Shown one piece after another: positions 25,131-31,152 of a stretch of DNA of 35,878 bases (the first letter of the stretch is position 1; every line of letters starts with the position of its first letter). The notes under the pieces are model-generated. The model was not told the origin of the DNA, did not search any database, and worked only from the letters and a program-made list of their open reading frames with translations. The stretch covers positions 1-35,878 of the forward strand of contig JAOJAE010000011.1 of the NCBI GenBank assembly GCA_028227525.1, read 5' to 3'. The stretch is from Candidatus Pelagibacter sp. Lineage in GTDB: Bacteria > Pseudomonadota > Alphaproteobacteria > Pelagibacterales > Pelagibacteraceae. The position numbers and the translations under genes are program-made.

Positions 25131-25943
25131 TTAAATCTTTCCATACTCTGACCATGAGCCATCGTATATTGTCGGCATATATTTATCATTTATTATTGAA
25201 TATGCTAGAGCCAATACGCTCGCAGTTACCCCTGATCCACATGAAAATACTAGATTTTTACTGTAGTCAAAATTAAGTGACTTAAATCTTTCTGAAATTT
25301 TATCTTTGTTAACAAACGTATGATCATCATTTATTAACTCATTAAAAGGTAAGCAAAAAGAATTTTTAATTGACCCGCTTCTTAAACCTTTTCTTGGTTC
25401 GGCAACTTTACCTTCAAATCTTTCCCTGCTTCTTGCATCAACGACATTAAATTCATTTTTATTTATATTTTCATCTATTTGTTTTTTATTTTTTACAAGT
25501 TCAGCATTTTCCTTACATGAATATACTGAAGTTTTAGTGATAACTTCATTGTTGTTCGTAGTTTTATTTTCATTTTTCCATTTTTTAAATCCTCCATCAA
25601 GAACATGAACAAGTTTAGGATCATGACCAAAATAGATTAAATTATACCAACACCTACAAGAACTTATTACATCAGAATTATCATAAACTACAATTTCATC
25701 TTTATTTTCAATTCCCATATTTTCCATAATTTTTTCCCAAGAGCTAATATCAGTCAGCATGTGAGGTAGGTCTGTATCTATTTTTGAGTTTTTATCTAAA
25801 TCAAAAAAAATTGCATTAGGTATATGTTCTTTATTATATTCTTCACGACCATTTCTATTTGCCAGAGGCATATGCCATGAGCAATCAATAATTTTTACAT
25901 TATTGATATTTTTTTCTAACCAATTTGTATCTACTAAAGACAT
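25131..25943 (-). CDS. sseA: 3-mercaptopyruvate sulfurtransferase (two rhodanese domains)
   Basis: A 270-residue tandem-rhodanese protein. The N-terminal inactive domain (1-125) has WLEKNI and ANRNGREEYNKEHIPNAIFFDLD. The C-terminal catalytic domain (about 150-270) has VDARSRERFEGKVAEPRKGLR-type spacing and the active loop SCGSGVTA, with catalytic C235. CGSGVTA is the loop of mercaptopyruvate sulfurtransferases; thiosulfate sulfurtransferases have CRKGVTA. It transfers sulfur from mercaptopyruvate to thiols or cyanide. It lies one base after msrA, giving a sulfur/redox pair, and is followed by the efflux adaptor 3 nt away. Confidence 0.92.
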   Translation of the reverse strand: MSLVDTNWLEKNINNVKIIDCSWHMPLANRNGREEYNKEHIPNAIFFDLDKNSKIDTDLPHMLTDISSWEKIMENMGIENKDEIVVYDNSDVISSCRCWYNLIYFGHDPKLVHVLDGGFKKWKNENKTTNNNEVITKTSVYSCKENAELVKNKKQIDENINKNEFNVVDARSRERFEGKVAEPRKGLRSGSIKNSFCLPFNELINDDHTFVNKDKISERFKSLNFDYSKNLVFSCGSGVTASVLALAYSIINDKYMPTIYDGSWSEYGKI

Positions 25944-25944
25944 C

Positions 25945-26388
25945 CTATCTTTTTTCTAAATATTTTTGATGATATTCTTCAGCAGGACAATAATTTTTTA
26001 CCAAAGAAGTTTTAGTTACAATTTTTCCTGAAAGTTTAATATTTTCCTCTTTAATTACTTGTTCTGAAATTTCTTTTTGCTGATCATTTAAATAAAAAAT
26101 TTCACTTCTATACTGAGTTCCAAAATCTGGACCCTGAGAATTTAAAGTTGTTGGGTCATGAATTTCAAAAAAAAATTTTAAAATTTTTTCATAAGAAATA
26201 ATTTTTGGATCAAAGTCTAATTTTACGACTTCAGCATGATTTGTAGTTCCAGTACATACTTCTTTATATGTTGTTTCACCACTGTTGCCTCCGCAATAAC
26301 CTACTTCAGTTTTAACAACCCCATCAAGTTTACTAAACTTAATTTCTGGTCCCCAAAAACATCCCAAACCTAAAATTGCTATTTCCAT
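25945..26388 (-). CDS. msrA: Peptide methionine sulfoxide reductase A
   Basis: A 147-residue MsrA, which repairs methionine-S-sulfoxide in oxidised proteins. The active motif GCFWGPE has catalytic C10. VGYCGGN, NHAEVVKLDFDP and FFEIHDPTTLNSQGPDFGTQYRS are all family blocks. It lacks the N-terminal extension of longer MsrA proteins; the GCFWG motif sits at residue 9, as in other short forms. NYCPAEEYHQKY near the C terminus supplies a possible resolving cysteine. The ATG at 26388 diverges from a DMT permease over 34 bp that hold an inverted repeat. It is the first gene of the msrA-sseA-adaptor-pump run. Confidence 0.95.
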   Translation of the reverse strand: MEIAILGLGCFWGPEIKFSKLDGVVKTEVGYCGGNSGETTYKEVCTGTTNHAEVVKLDFDPKIISYEKILKFFFEIHDPTTLNSQGPDFGTQYRSEIFYLNDQQKEISEQVIKEENIKLSGKIVTKTSLVKNYCPAEEYHQKYLEKR

Positions 26389-26393
26389 TGATA

Positions 26394-26419
26394 ATTAACT
26401 TAATTAATTTAAAGTTAAT
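26394..26419. repeat. Inverted repeat in the msrA / DMT-permease divergent spacer
   Basis: ATTAACTT (26394-26401) and AAGTTAAT (26412-26419), perfect 8-bp arms separated by 10 nt of AT-only sequence, fill most of the 34-bp spacer between the two divergent starts. The size and position suit a dimeric repressor, but the high A+T makes chance possible. Confidence 0.35.
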
Positions 26420-26422
26420 CAT

Positions 26423-27304
26423 ATGTTGTCTAAAAATCAATTGGGTTTTTTTTACATGTTCATTTCAGTATGTGCATTTTCATTAATGGATGTCATAGTT
26501 AAGTGGTCTGATGAATATCCAGTAGGAGAAGTGTTATTTTTCAGAGGTTTCTTCGGAATAATACCTCTTTTATTTCTTATACCTAAAGAAAGGTATTTTG
26601 ATTTTTATAAAACTAATCGACCATTGTTACATTTAAAAAGATGCTTAGCTGGTTTGATTGCATTAATATCAATATTTATAGCCTTAAGAAATTTACCTCT
26701 TGCAACAGTCGTTAGTATTTCTTTTGCCGCTCCAATATTTACAACTATTTTTTCAATTTTTTTATTAAATGAGAAAGTTGGATTTTATAGATGGTTAGCA
26801 GTTTTAGTGGGTTTTATTGGGATCATAGTTATTTCAGAACCAGGTTTTAGCTCATTAAATCTTTATTACATATATCCTATTATTTTTTGTTTAGGTTTGT
26901 CGTATGTTGCGATTTCAATTAGAAAATTATCTACAACAGAGCCTGTCTGGCTTATTAGTTTTTTCTTTTCATTCTCTATAATGGTTCTGAGTTTTTTTAC
27001 TTTTTATCAAAATTGGATTGTGCCAAGTTTTAAAGATCTATTATTACTTTCAATGATAGGAATATTGGGAGGTTTAGCGAATTTATGGTTATCTCAATCT
27101 TATAAACTTTCAGAAGTAAGTTTAGTTTCTCCACTAAAGTATTTAGCTTTAATTTTTGCAATAATTTTTGGTTATATAATTTGGGACGAAATACCTACTT
27201 CAAAAACCCTAATAGGAGCTTTGCTGGTAATTTTTTCTTCATTTATAATATTTAAAAGAGAGATGACTTTAAAGAAACGTGTATCGGTTGCAAGACATGA
27301 GTAA
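26423..27304 (+). CDS. DMT-superfamily permease (EamA, two repeats)
   Basis: A 293-residue membrane protein with ten predicted helices in two EamA repeats. Repeat 1 contains SVCAFSLMDVIVKW and VLFFRGFFGIIPL, and PLATVVSISFAAPIFTTIFS closes it. The helix IFLLNEKVGFYRWLAVLVGFIGIIV is the standard EamA end, echoed in repeat 2 by YIIWDEIPTSKTLIGALLVI. The family exports or imports metabolites; close look-alikes include S-adenosylmethionine importers, but the substrate cannot be assigned from sequence. ATG at 26423. Its last 8 bases overlap the start of the following glycosylase gene. Confidence 0.9.
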   Translation: MLSKNQLGFFYMFISVCAFSLMDVIVKWSDEYPVGEVLFFRGFFGIIPLLFLIPKERYFDFYKTNRPLLHLKRCLAGLIALISIFIALRNLPLATVVSISFAAPIFTTIFSIFLLNEKVGFYRWLAVLVGFIGIIVISEPGFSSLNLYYIYPIIFCLGLSYVAISIRKLSTTEPVWLISFFFSFSIMVLSFFTFYQNWIVPSFKDLLLLSMIGILGGLANLWLSQSYKLSEVSLVSPLKYLALIFAIIFGYIIWDEIPTSKTLIGALLVIFSSFIIFKREMTLKKRVSVARHE

Positions 27305-27932
27305 TACGCCCGCATATTGGAATGCAGCAAAAAAATATCTATCTAAAAAAGATAAAGTTATGTCGTCTTTAATTAGCAAATATAAATCTCCATCAGAAAA
27401 AATTTTAACGACTAGAAAAGATGTTTTTTTTTCACTTTGTAAAAGTATTATTGGACAACAAATCAGTGTTGCTGCAGCAAACTCAGTTTTTTTACGATTT
27501 AAAAAAAAATGTAAAAATAAGATTAATGCTAAAACAGTTAACACTTTGTCATTTGCTCAATTAAAATCATGTGGGCTCAGCAAGCTGAAAGTAAAAGGTA
27601 TTCAAAGTTTATCAAAGCAAATTCTTGACAAATCTTTTAATCCAAGAATTATATCTAAAATGTCAGATGAAGATGCAATACTATATCTTTCTCAATTGAG
27701 ACAAATCGGAAGATGGTCAGCTGAAATGATTTTATTGTTTACATATAATCGATCTAATATTTGGCCAGTTCAAGATATAGGTTTATTAAGAGCTATCTCA
27801 AAAAATTATAAAAAAAAATATTTACCACCTGAAAGTTATGTAAATTTATTAAATAAAAGATTTTCACCATATTGTTCTGTCGCAACTTGGTATCTATGGA
27901 GAAGTATAGATCCAGAACCTATTCAGTACTAA
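27297..27932 (+). CDS. DNA-3-methyladenine glycosylase II family (AlkA-like, HhH-GPD)
   Basis: A 211-residue base-excision-repair glycosylase. LCKSIIGQQISVAAANSVF (48-66) is the family helix pair. The helix-hairpin-helix LRQIGRWSAEMILLF (134-148) is followed by the catalytic aspartate D160 in WPVQDIGLLRAI. The C terminus has SVATWYLWRSID. It removes alkylated bases such as 3-methyladenine. It lacks the N-terminal domain of E. coli AlkA, like many bacterial short forms. A GTG at 27279 could add six residues, but the ATG at 27297, inside the end of the DMT gene (ATGAGTAA overlap), is preferred. Its end overlaps the DUF1330 gene by 14 bp. Confidence 0.88.
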   Translation: MSNTPAYWNAAKKYLSKKDKVMSSLISKYKSPSEKILTTRKDVFFSLCKSIIGQQISVAAANSVFLRFKKKCKNKINAKTVNTLSFAQLKSCGLSKLKVKGIQSLSKQILDKSFNPRIISKMSDEDAILYLSQLRQIGRWSAEMILLFTYNRSNIWPVQDIGLLRAISKNYKKKYLPPESYVNLLNKRFSPYCSVATWYLWRSIDPEPIQY

Positions 27933-28215
27933 ATCCTTCTATTACTTGCATATGTCTTACGGTAGTATCTTTTGCAATATCCCATCCAGCTAAATATTCC
28001 TTACTATTATGGCATTCTATAGCTTTTTCATAACTCGGGAACTCCCATACAACTGTTCTAACAAAATCATCACCCTCAAATGTTTTGTGATTTCCACCTC
28101 TTACCAGGGGAACTCCCCCAAAACTTTTGATAATTGGTGTTACTGTTTCTGCATATTTTTTTAAATTATCTTGATTTTCAACTTTGACATATAAACTGAT
28201 CCAATACGCTTTCAT
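27919..28215 (-). CDS. DUF1330 family protein
   Basis: A 98-residue small cytoplasmic protein of the dimeric ferredoxin-like alpha/beta-barrel type. The DUF1330 pattern is MKAYWISLYVKVENQD at the start, then KYAETVTPIIKSFGGVPLVRGG and VWEFPSYEKAIECHNSKEY. No biochemical role is established for the family that I can state with confidence. A GGGAG Shine-Dalgarno lies about 6 nt before the ATG at 28215. It converges on the AlkA-like gene (14-bp overlap) and diverges from the phosphoribosyltransferase. Confidence 0.85.
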   Translation of the reverse strand: MKAYWISLYVKVENQDNLKKYAETVTPIIKSFGGVPLVRGGNHKTFEGDDFVRTVVWEFPSYEKAIECHNSKEYLAGWDIAKDTTVRHMQVIEGFSTE

Positions 28216-28258
28216 TATTTCTCCCTTTTAAAATTTTTTAGTTATGATAGTAAAATTC

Positions 28259-28777
28259 ATGGCTGACAAATTAATTATCACTTTTGATGAGTATAACAAA
28301 ATTGTTGAAAAGTTAGCAATTGAGATTTATGAAAAATATAAACCTACAGTTTTAGTAGGAATAATGAGAGGTGCTGCTCCAATTTTGGACATCCTTTCAA
28401 GAATTTTGAAATTACCGACCGCATATATAGTTATCCAAAGTTACTCTGGAGAGGGCATGGAAGATAAACAAGGCCAACTAATGTTTGCAAGAGAAATTAG
28501 CTCTTTAGCTGAGAGCAAAGACTATAATAAAGTGCTTTTAGTTGATGATCTTTCAGATACAGGGTTAACATTAAACAAAAGTATAGAGTGGTTAAAAAAT
28601 TATGGCCCAACTAAAGATTACATTAAAGAAGTTAAAACAGCTTGTTTGTGGAAAAAGAAATCATCTACTTTTGAGCCAGACTTTTGTCCAATAAGATTAG
28701 ATACAGATCCATGGATCGTGCAACCCACTGAGCACTACGAAGAATTATCTATTGAAGAAATTATTAAGAGAAATTAA
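28259..28777 (+). CDS. Purine-type phosphoribosyltransferase
   Basis: A 172-residue type I PRTase. The PRPP-binding motif is LLVDDLSDTGLT, the N-terminal substrate-side loop is VGIMRGAAPILDILSRIL, and the flexible loop region is SYSGEGMEDKQGQL. CLWKKKSSTFEPDF and TDPWIVQP follow, as in bacterial xanthine/hypoxanthine-guanine PRTases. It would salvage a free purine base to its nucleotide. A second ATG at 28244 in the same frame would add MIVKF; neither has a Shine-Dalgarno, and the inner one is chosen because family members begin close to this point. It faces an NCS2 purine permease across a shared terminator, supporting a salvage role. The exact base is not resolved. Confidence 0.82.
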   Translation: MADKLIITFDEYNKIVEKLAIEIYEKYKPTVLVGIMRGAAPILDILSRILKLPTAYIVIQSYSGEGMEDKQGQLMFAREISSLAESKDYNKVLLVDDLSDTGLTLNKSIEWLKNYGPTKDYIKEVKTACLWKKKSSTFEPDFCPIRLDTDPWIVQPTEHYEELSIEEIIKRN

Positions 28778-28779
28778 TG

Positions 28780-28807
28780 AATAGGGCTAGTTTACACTAG
28801 CCCTATT
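28780..28807. terminator. Bidirectional intrinsic terminator
   Basis: A perfect 11-bp stem: AATAGGGCTAG (28780-28790) pairs with CTAGCCCTATT (28797-28807) around the 6-nt loop TTTACA, followed by a U-rich stretch on the plus side. It starts 2 nt after the PRTase stop and ends 8 nt before the NCS2 stop, so it serves both convergent genes. Confidence 0.85.
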
Positions 28808-28815
28808 AAATATTT

Positions 28816-30126
28816 TTAAGCAACTGCAAAACTAATAACACTTAGTATTGCAATAACAAATATCGCTGGTGAAGTTGTTGAGAACTTACCAGTAAATATT
28901 TTAATTAAAGCATAAGATACAAATGCTAAAGCAATACCATTACTAATACTGTAGGTTAAAGGCATTGCAATCATAGCTAAAATTGCTGGAGCAGACTCTC
29001 CAATATCGTCCCATTCGATATCAGTAATATTTCTAACAAATAAAACTGAAACAAATAATAAAGCAGCACCATCAATTTGTTTTGGTAAACTAGTTGCTAA
29101 AGGAGCAAAAAATATACATGCTAAAAATAACAATCCAATTACAAGAGAGGTCATTCCTGTTCTACCACCAGCTTTTACACCAGCGCCAGACTCTACATAA
29201 CTTGTAACAGTTGTTGTTCCCATCATTGCACCTGCAACTGTACCGACACTATCAGATAACATAGCTTTATTGATGTCCTGAAGTTTACCCTGTTTATCAA
29301 CTTTACCAGCAACGTTAGCAACTGATGTCAACGTTCCTGCAGTATCAAAAAAGTCGATGAATAATAAAGTAAATATTACGGTAGACATTCCTGCAGTCAT
29401 TGCAGCTGACAAATCAAATTCAAAAAGATAAGTCATTGGTGGAGGCGAACTTACTAGACCATTGAAATTGGCTAACCCTGCAGCCCATGAAATAATACTG
29501 AATACTAAAATTCCAATTATAATATTCCCTTTAATTTTCATTTTTTCCATTACAATGATTGCAATAAATGTTGCACAACCTAATAAAACTATTGGGTTAC
29601 TTAAATCTCCAAGTTTTACTAGTGTAACTGGATCATCAACTACGACTTCCATGATTTGTAATCCAATAATTGCTAAGAATAATCCTATACCGGCTCCAAT
29701 TCCTAGTTTTAGACTTTTTGGAATTGAATTAATTAACCAAGCTCTAATTGGTGTAAGAGATATGATTAAAAACAATACTCCAGCAACTAGTACTGCACCT
29801 AAAGCTTCCTGAGGTGTGTATCCCATACCCGCACAAACTCCAAAAGCAACAAATGCATTAATTCCCATTCCTGGTGCAAGTCCAATTGGCCATGTTTTTC
29901 CATAAAAAGCCATTATAAAACATGCAAGTGCTGTCGCTAATATTGTTGCGGTATATACTGCGCCGAAATCAAAGAAACCTTTTTCGGGTCCGGCAAATTC
30001 TCCCGATAAGATAAATGGATTTAAAAACATTATATAAGCCATAGTTAAGAACGTTGTTGTTCCAGCCACTACTTCTGTTTTAAAATCTGTTTTGTGTTTT
30101 TTATAATTGAAATAATTTTCAAGCAT
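28816..30126 (-). CDS. NCS2-family purine permease (AzgA-like, guanine/hypoxanthine)
   Basis: A 436-residue transporter with about 12-14 helices. AzgA-type motifs are KTEVVAGTTTFLTMAYIMFLNP near the N terminus, WPIGLAPGMGINAFVAF, GAGIGLFLAIIGLQ, and LLFIDFFDTAGTLTSVAN with the conserved acidic pair of the substrate site. TTTVTSYVESGAGVKAGGRTGMTSL continues the family pattern. It imports adenine, guanine or hypoxanthine with protons. The frame runs on to 30168, but AGGAGG ends 4 nt before the ATG at 30126, so the extra 14 residues (which simply translate the Shine-Dalgarno region) are rejected. A 6-bp hairpin overlaps that Shine-Dalgarno. It is convergent with the phosphoribosyltransferase. 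Confidence 0.92.
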   Translation of the reverse strand: MLENYFNYKKHKTDFKTEVVAGTTTFLTMAYIMFLNPFILSGEFAGPEKGFFDFGAVYTATILATALACFIMAFYGKTWPIGLAPGMGINAFVAFGVCAGMGYTPQEALGAVLVAGVLFLIISLTPIRAWLINSIPKSLKLGIGAGIGLFLAIIGLQIMEVVVDDPVTLVKLGDLSNPIVLLGCATFIAIIVMEKMKIKGNIIIGILVFSIISWAAGLANFNGLVSSPPPMTYLFEFDLSAAMTAGMSTVIFTLLFIDFFDTAGTLTSVANVAGKVDKQGKLQDINKAMLSDSVGTVAGAMMGTTTVTSYVESGAGVKAGGRTGMTSLVIGLLFLACIFFAPLATSLPKQIDGAALLFVSVLFVRNITDIEWDDIGESAPAILAMIAMPLTYSISNGIALAFVSYALIKIFTGKFSTTSPAIFVIAILSVISFAVA

Positions 30127-30148
30127 TTGTCCTCCTAATAATGGACAA
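30127..30148 (-). promoter_or_regulatory. Shine-Dalgarno and hairpin at the NCS2 permease start
   Basis: On the complementary strand TTGTCC (30143-30148) can pair with GGACAA (30127-30132) around a 10-nt loop that contains part of AGGAGG. The stem abuts the ATG at 30126. No purine-riboswitch core is recognisable upstream. Confidence 0.4.
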
Positions 30149-30252
30149 TTATTTGATTCTGCCGACAAATACTCTTTAAAACTCAGATTTATTCACAAAT
30201 TTCAACTTAGAAGTTTATATTTATGCCATAATTGAGTTGTTATTATCTATTT

Positions 30253-30558
30253 ATGGGAAAATTAAATTTATTTTTTTTAACATCTATTCTGATTTTAATG
30301 GTCACGGGCTGTCAGACAATTAAAGAAAAGACAGATTCAATTGTTGAAAAAGAAAATGAAAAGTTGAGTAAGTATATTAGTAAACCAGCAAGTGTTTTGC
30401 AAATGGATTTAGGAAAGCCAGACGAAGATTTCAAAAATGCAAAAGGAAATTTTGAATTAATTTATAATACAAAAAAATATGGAATTCCTTGTGAAAGAAG
30501 ATTTGAAATTAATTCTGATAAAATTGTAATTGGATTTGTATCTAACGGCTGTTTTTAA
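30253..30558 (+). CDS. Small lipoprotein, possibly BamE-like
   Basis: A 101-residue lipoprotein. The signal helix LNLFFLTSILILMVTGC ends in the lipobox VTGC, with acylated C20. A charged helical linker (IKEKTDSIVEKENEKLSKYI) follows, then a compact domain with the pattern LGKPDEDFKNAKGNFELIY, PCERRFEI and VIGFVSNGCF. A short G-x-P-D motif followed by a strand with a cysteine pair resembles BamE/SmpA-type small lipoproteins, but the match is weak and the function is unknown. The frame is open to a TTG at 30232; the ATG at 30253 begins the signal peptide properly. It diverges from the NCS2 permease and is followed by a hairpin. Confidence 0.72.
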   Translation: MGKLNLFFLTSILILMVTGCQTIKEKTDSIVEKENEKLSKYISKPASVLQMDLGKPDEDFKNAKGNFELIYNTKKYGIPCERRFEINSDKIVIGFVSNGCF

Positions 30559-30564
30559 TTATAT

Positions 30565-30591
30565 ACTTGCGAGGATAAAATCCCCGCAAGT
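30565..30591. terminator. Hairpin between the lipoprotein and hsp20 (probable bidirectional terminator)
   Basis: ACTTGCGAGGA (30565-30575) and TCCCCGCAAGT (30581-30591) pair with one A-C mismatch around TAAAA. It lies 7 nt after the lipoprotein stop and 10 nt from the hsp20 stop. The U-tracts on either side are weak, which lowers certainty. Confidence 0.65.
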
Positions 30592-30601
30592 AAGGTAAAA
30601 C

Positions 30602-31048
30602 TTATTTAATTTCTATAAGTTTCTTTTTTTTATGTTCTGGAATAATTCTTTCACATGAAATCGTCAATAGACCATCTTTAAGTTCAGCACCATTGACTTT
30701 TACGTCATCAGCAATAGTGAATGATCTTGCAAATTGTCTTTGAGAAATACCTTTGTGAATAATTTCTCCATCAACATTGTCTTCTTCTGATTTATTAACT
30801 AATTTGGTTCTTACTGTTAATAAATTATCTTCAAACTCAACCTCAACATCTTTTTTATTAAAACCGGCTAATGCAACTTCAATAGCATAGTTATCTTTCC
30901 CAGTTTTTCTAATATTGTATGGTGGATAATTTGACTGCATAGTCAAATTTCCATTTCCAAGCATATTTTCAAATTGATCAAACATATCGTCAAAACCAAT
31001 TGAAAAAGGTCTTAGTGAGTTAAAGATAGATAGATCCTTACTTGTCAT
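30602..31048 (-). CDS. ibpA: Small heat-shock protein Hsp20 (IbpA class)
   Basis: A 148-residue ATP-independent holdase chaperone. N-terminal RPFSIGFDDMFDQFE is the class A motif. The alpha-crystallin domain (about 42-132) contains YPPYNIRKTGKDNYAIEVALAG-type spacing, FNKKDVEVEFEDNLLTV and GISQRQFARSFTIADDV, and ends LKDGLLTISCER. The C-terminal tail ends with an I-x-I motif (LIEIK), used in oligomer assembly. It has a good AAGGAG Shine-Dalgarno, a sigma-32-like promoter and a 58-nt leader with two hairpins, the second resembling a ROSE RNA thermometer. It stands alone between a terminator-like hairpin and ptrB. Confidence 0.95.
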   Translation of the reverse strand: MTSKDLSIFNSLRPFSIGFDDMFDQFENMLGNGNLTMQSNYPPYNIRKTGKDNYAIEVALAGFNKKDVEVEFEDNLLTVRTKLVNKSEEDNVDGEIIHKGISQRQFARSFTIADDVKVNGAELKDGLLTISCERIIPEHKKKKLIEIK

Positions 31049-31108
31049 AATATTCTCCTTTTTAGTTAAGCAAGTTTATTTTTTGTAAGCCCCATTAGGC
31101 GACTTACA
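31049..31108 (-). promoter_or_regulatory. hsp20 5' leader, ROSE-like RNA thermometer candidate
   Basis: On the complementary strand, hairpin 1 (31084-31108) pairs TGTAAG with CTTACA and continues through G/C pairs to a TAAT loop. Hairpin 2 (31055-31074) sets CUUGCUU against AAGGAG, with G31071 unpaired opposite the Shine-Dalgarno, around loop AACUAAA. Known ROSE elements upstream of alphaproteobacterial hsp20 genes use a U-U/C-G-C-U stretch with a critical G facing the Shine-Dalgarno. Confidence 0.6.
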
Positions 31109-31113
31109 GTTTT

Positions 31114-31142
31114 TATGTAGGAATTGATTTTAATATTTCAAG
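31114..31142 (-). promoter_or_regulatory. Heat-shock (RpoH/sigma-32) type promoter of hsp20
   Basis: On the complementary strand CTTGAAA (31136-31142), a 14-nt spacer, then CCTACATA (31114-31121). CTTGAA with a C-rich -10 of CCTAT/CCCCAT type at this spacing is the RpoH consensus. The predicted start (about 31107) coincides with the base of the first leader hairpin. Confidence 0.65.
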
Positions 31143-31152
31143 ATTAGTGGTA

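Noticed and set aside
30127..30231. Purine riboswitch upstream of the NCS2 permease
   Set aside because: The three-way-junction core sequences of the known purine riboswitch are not present.
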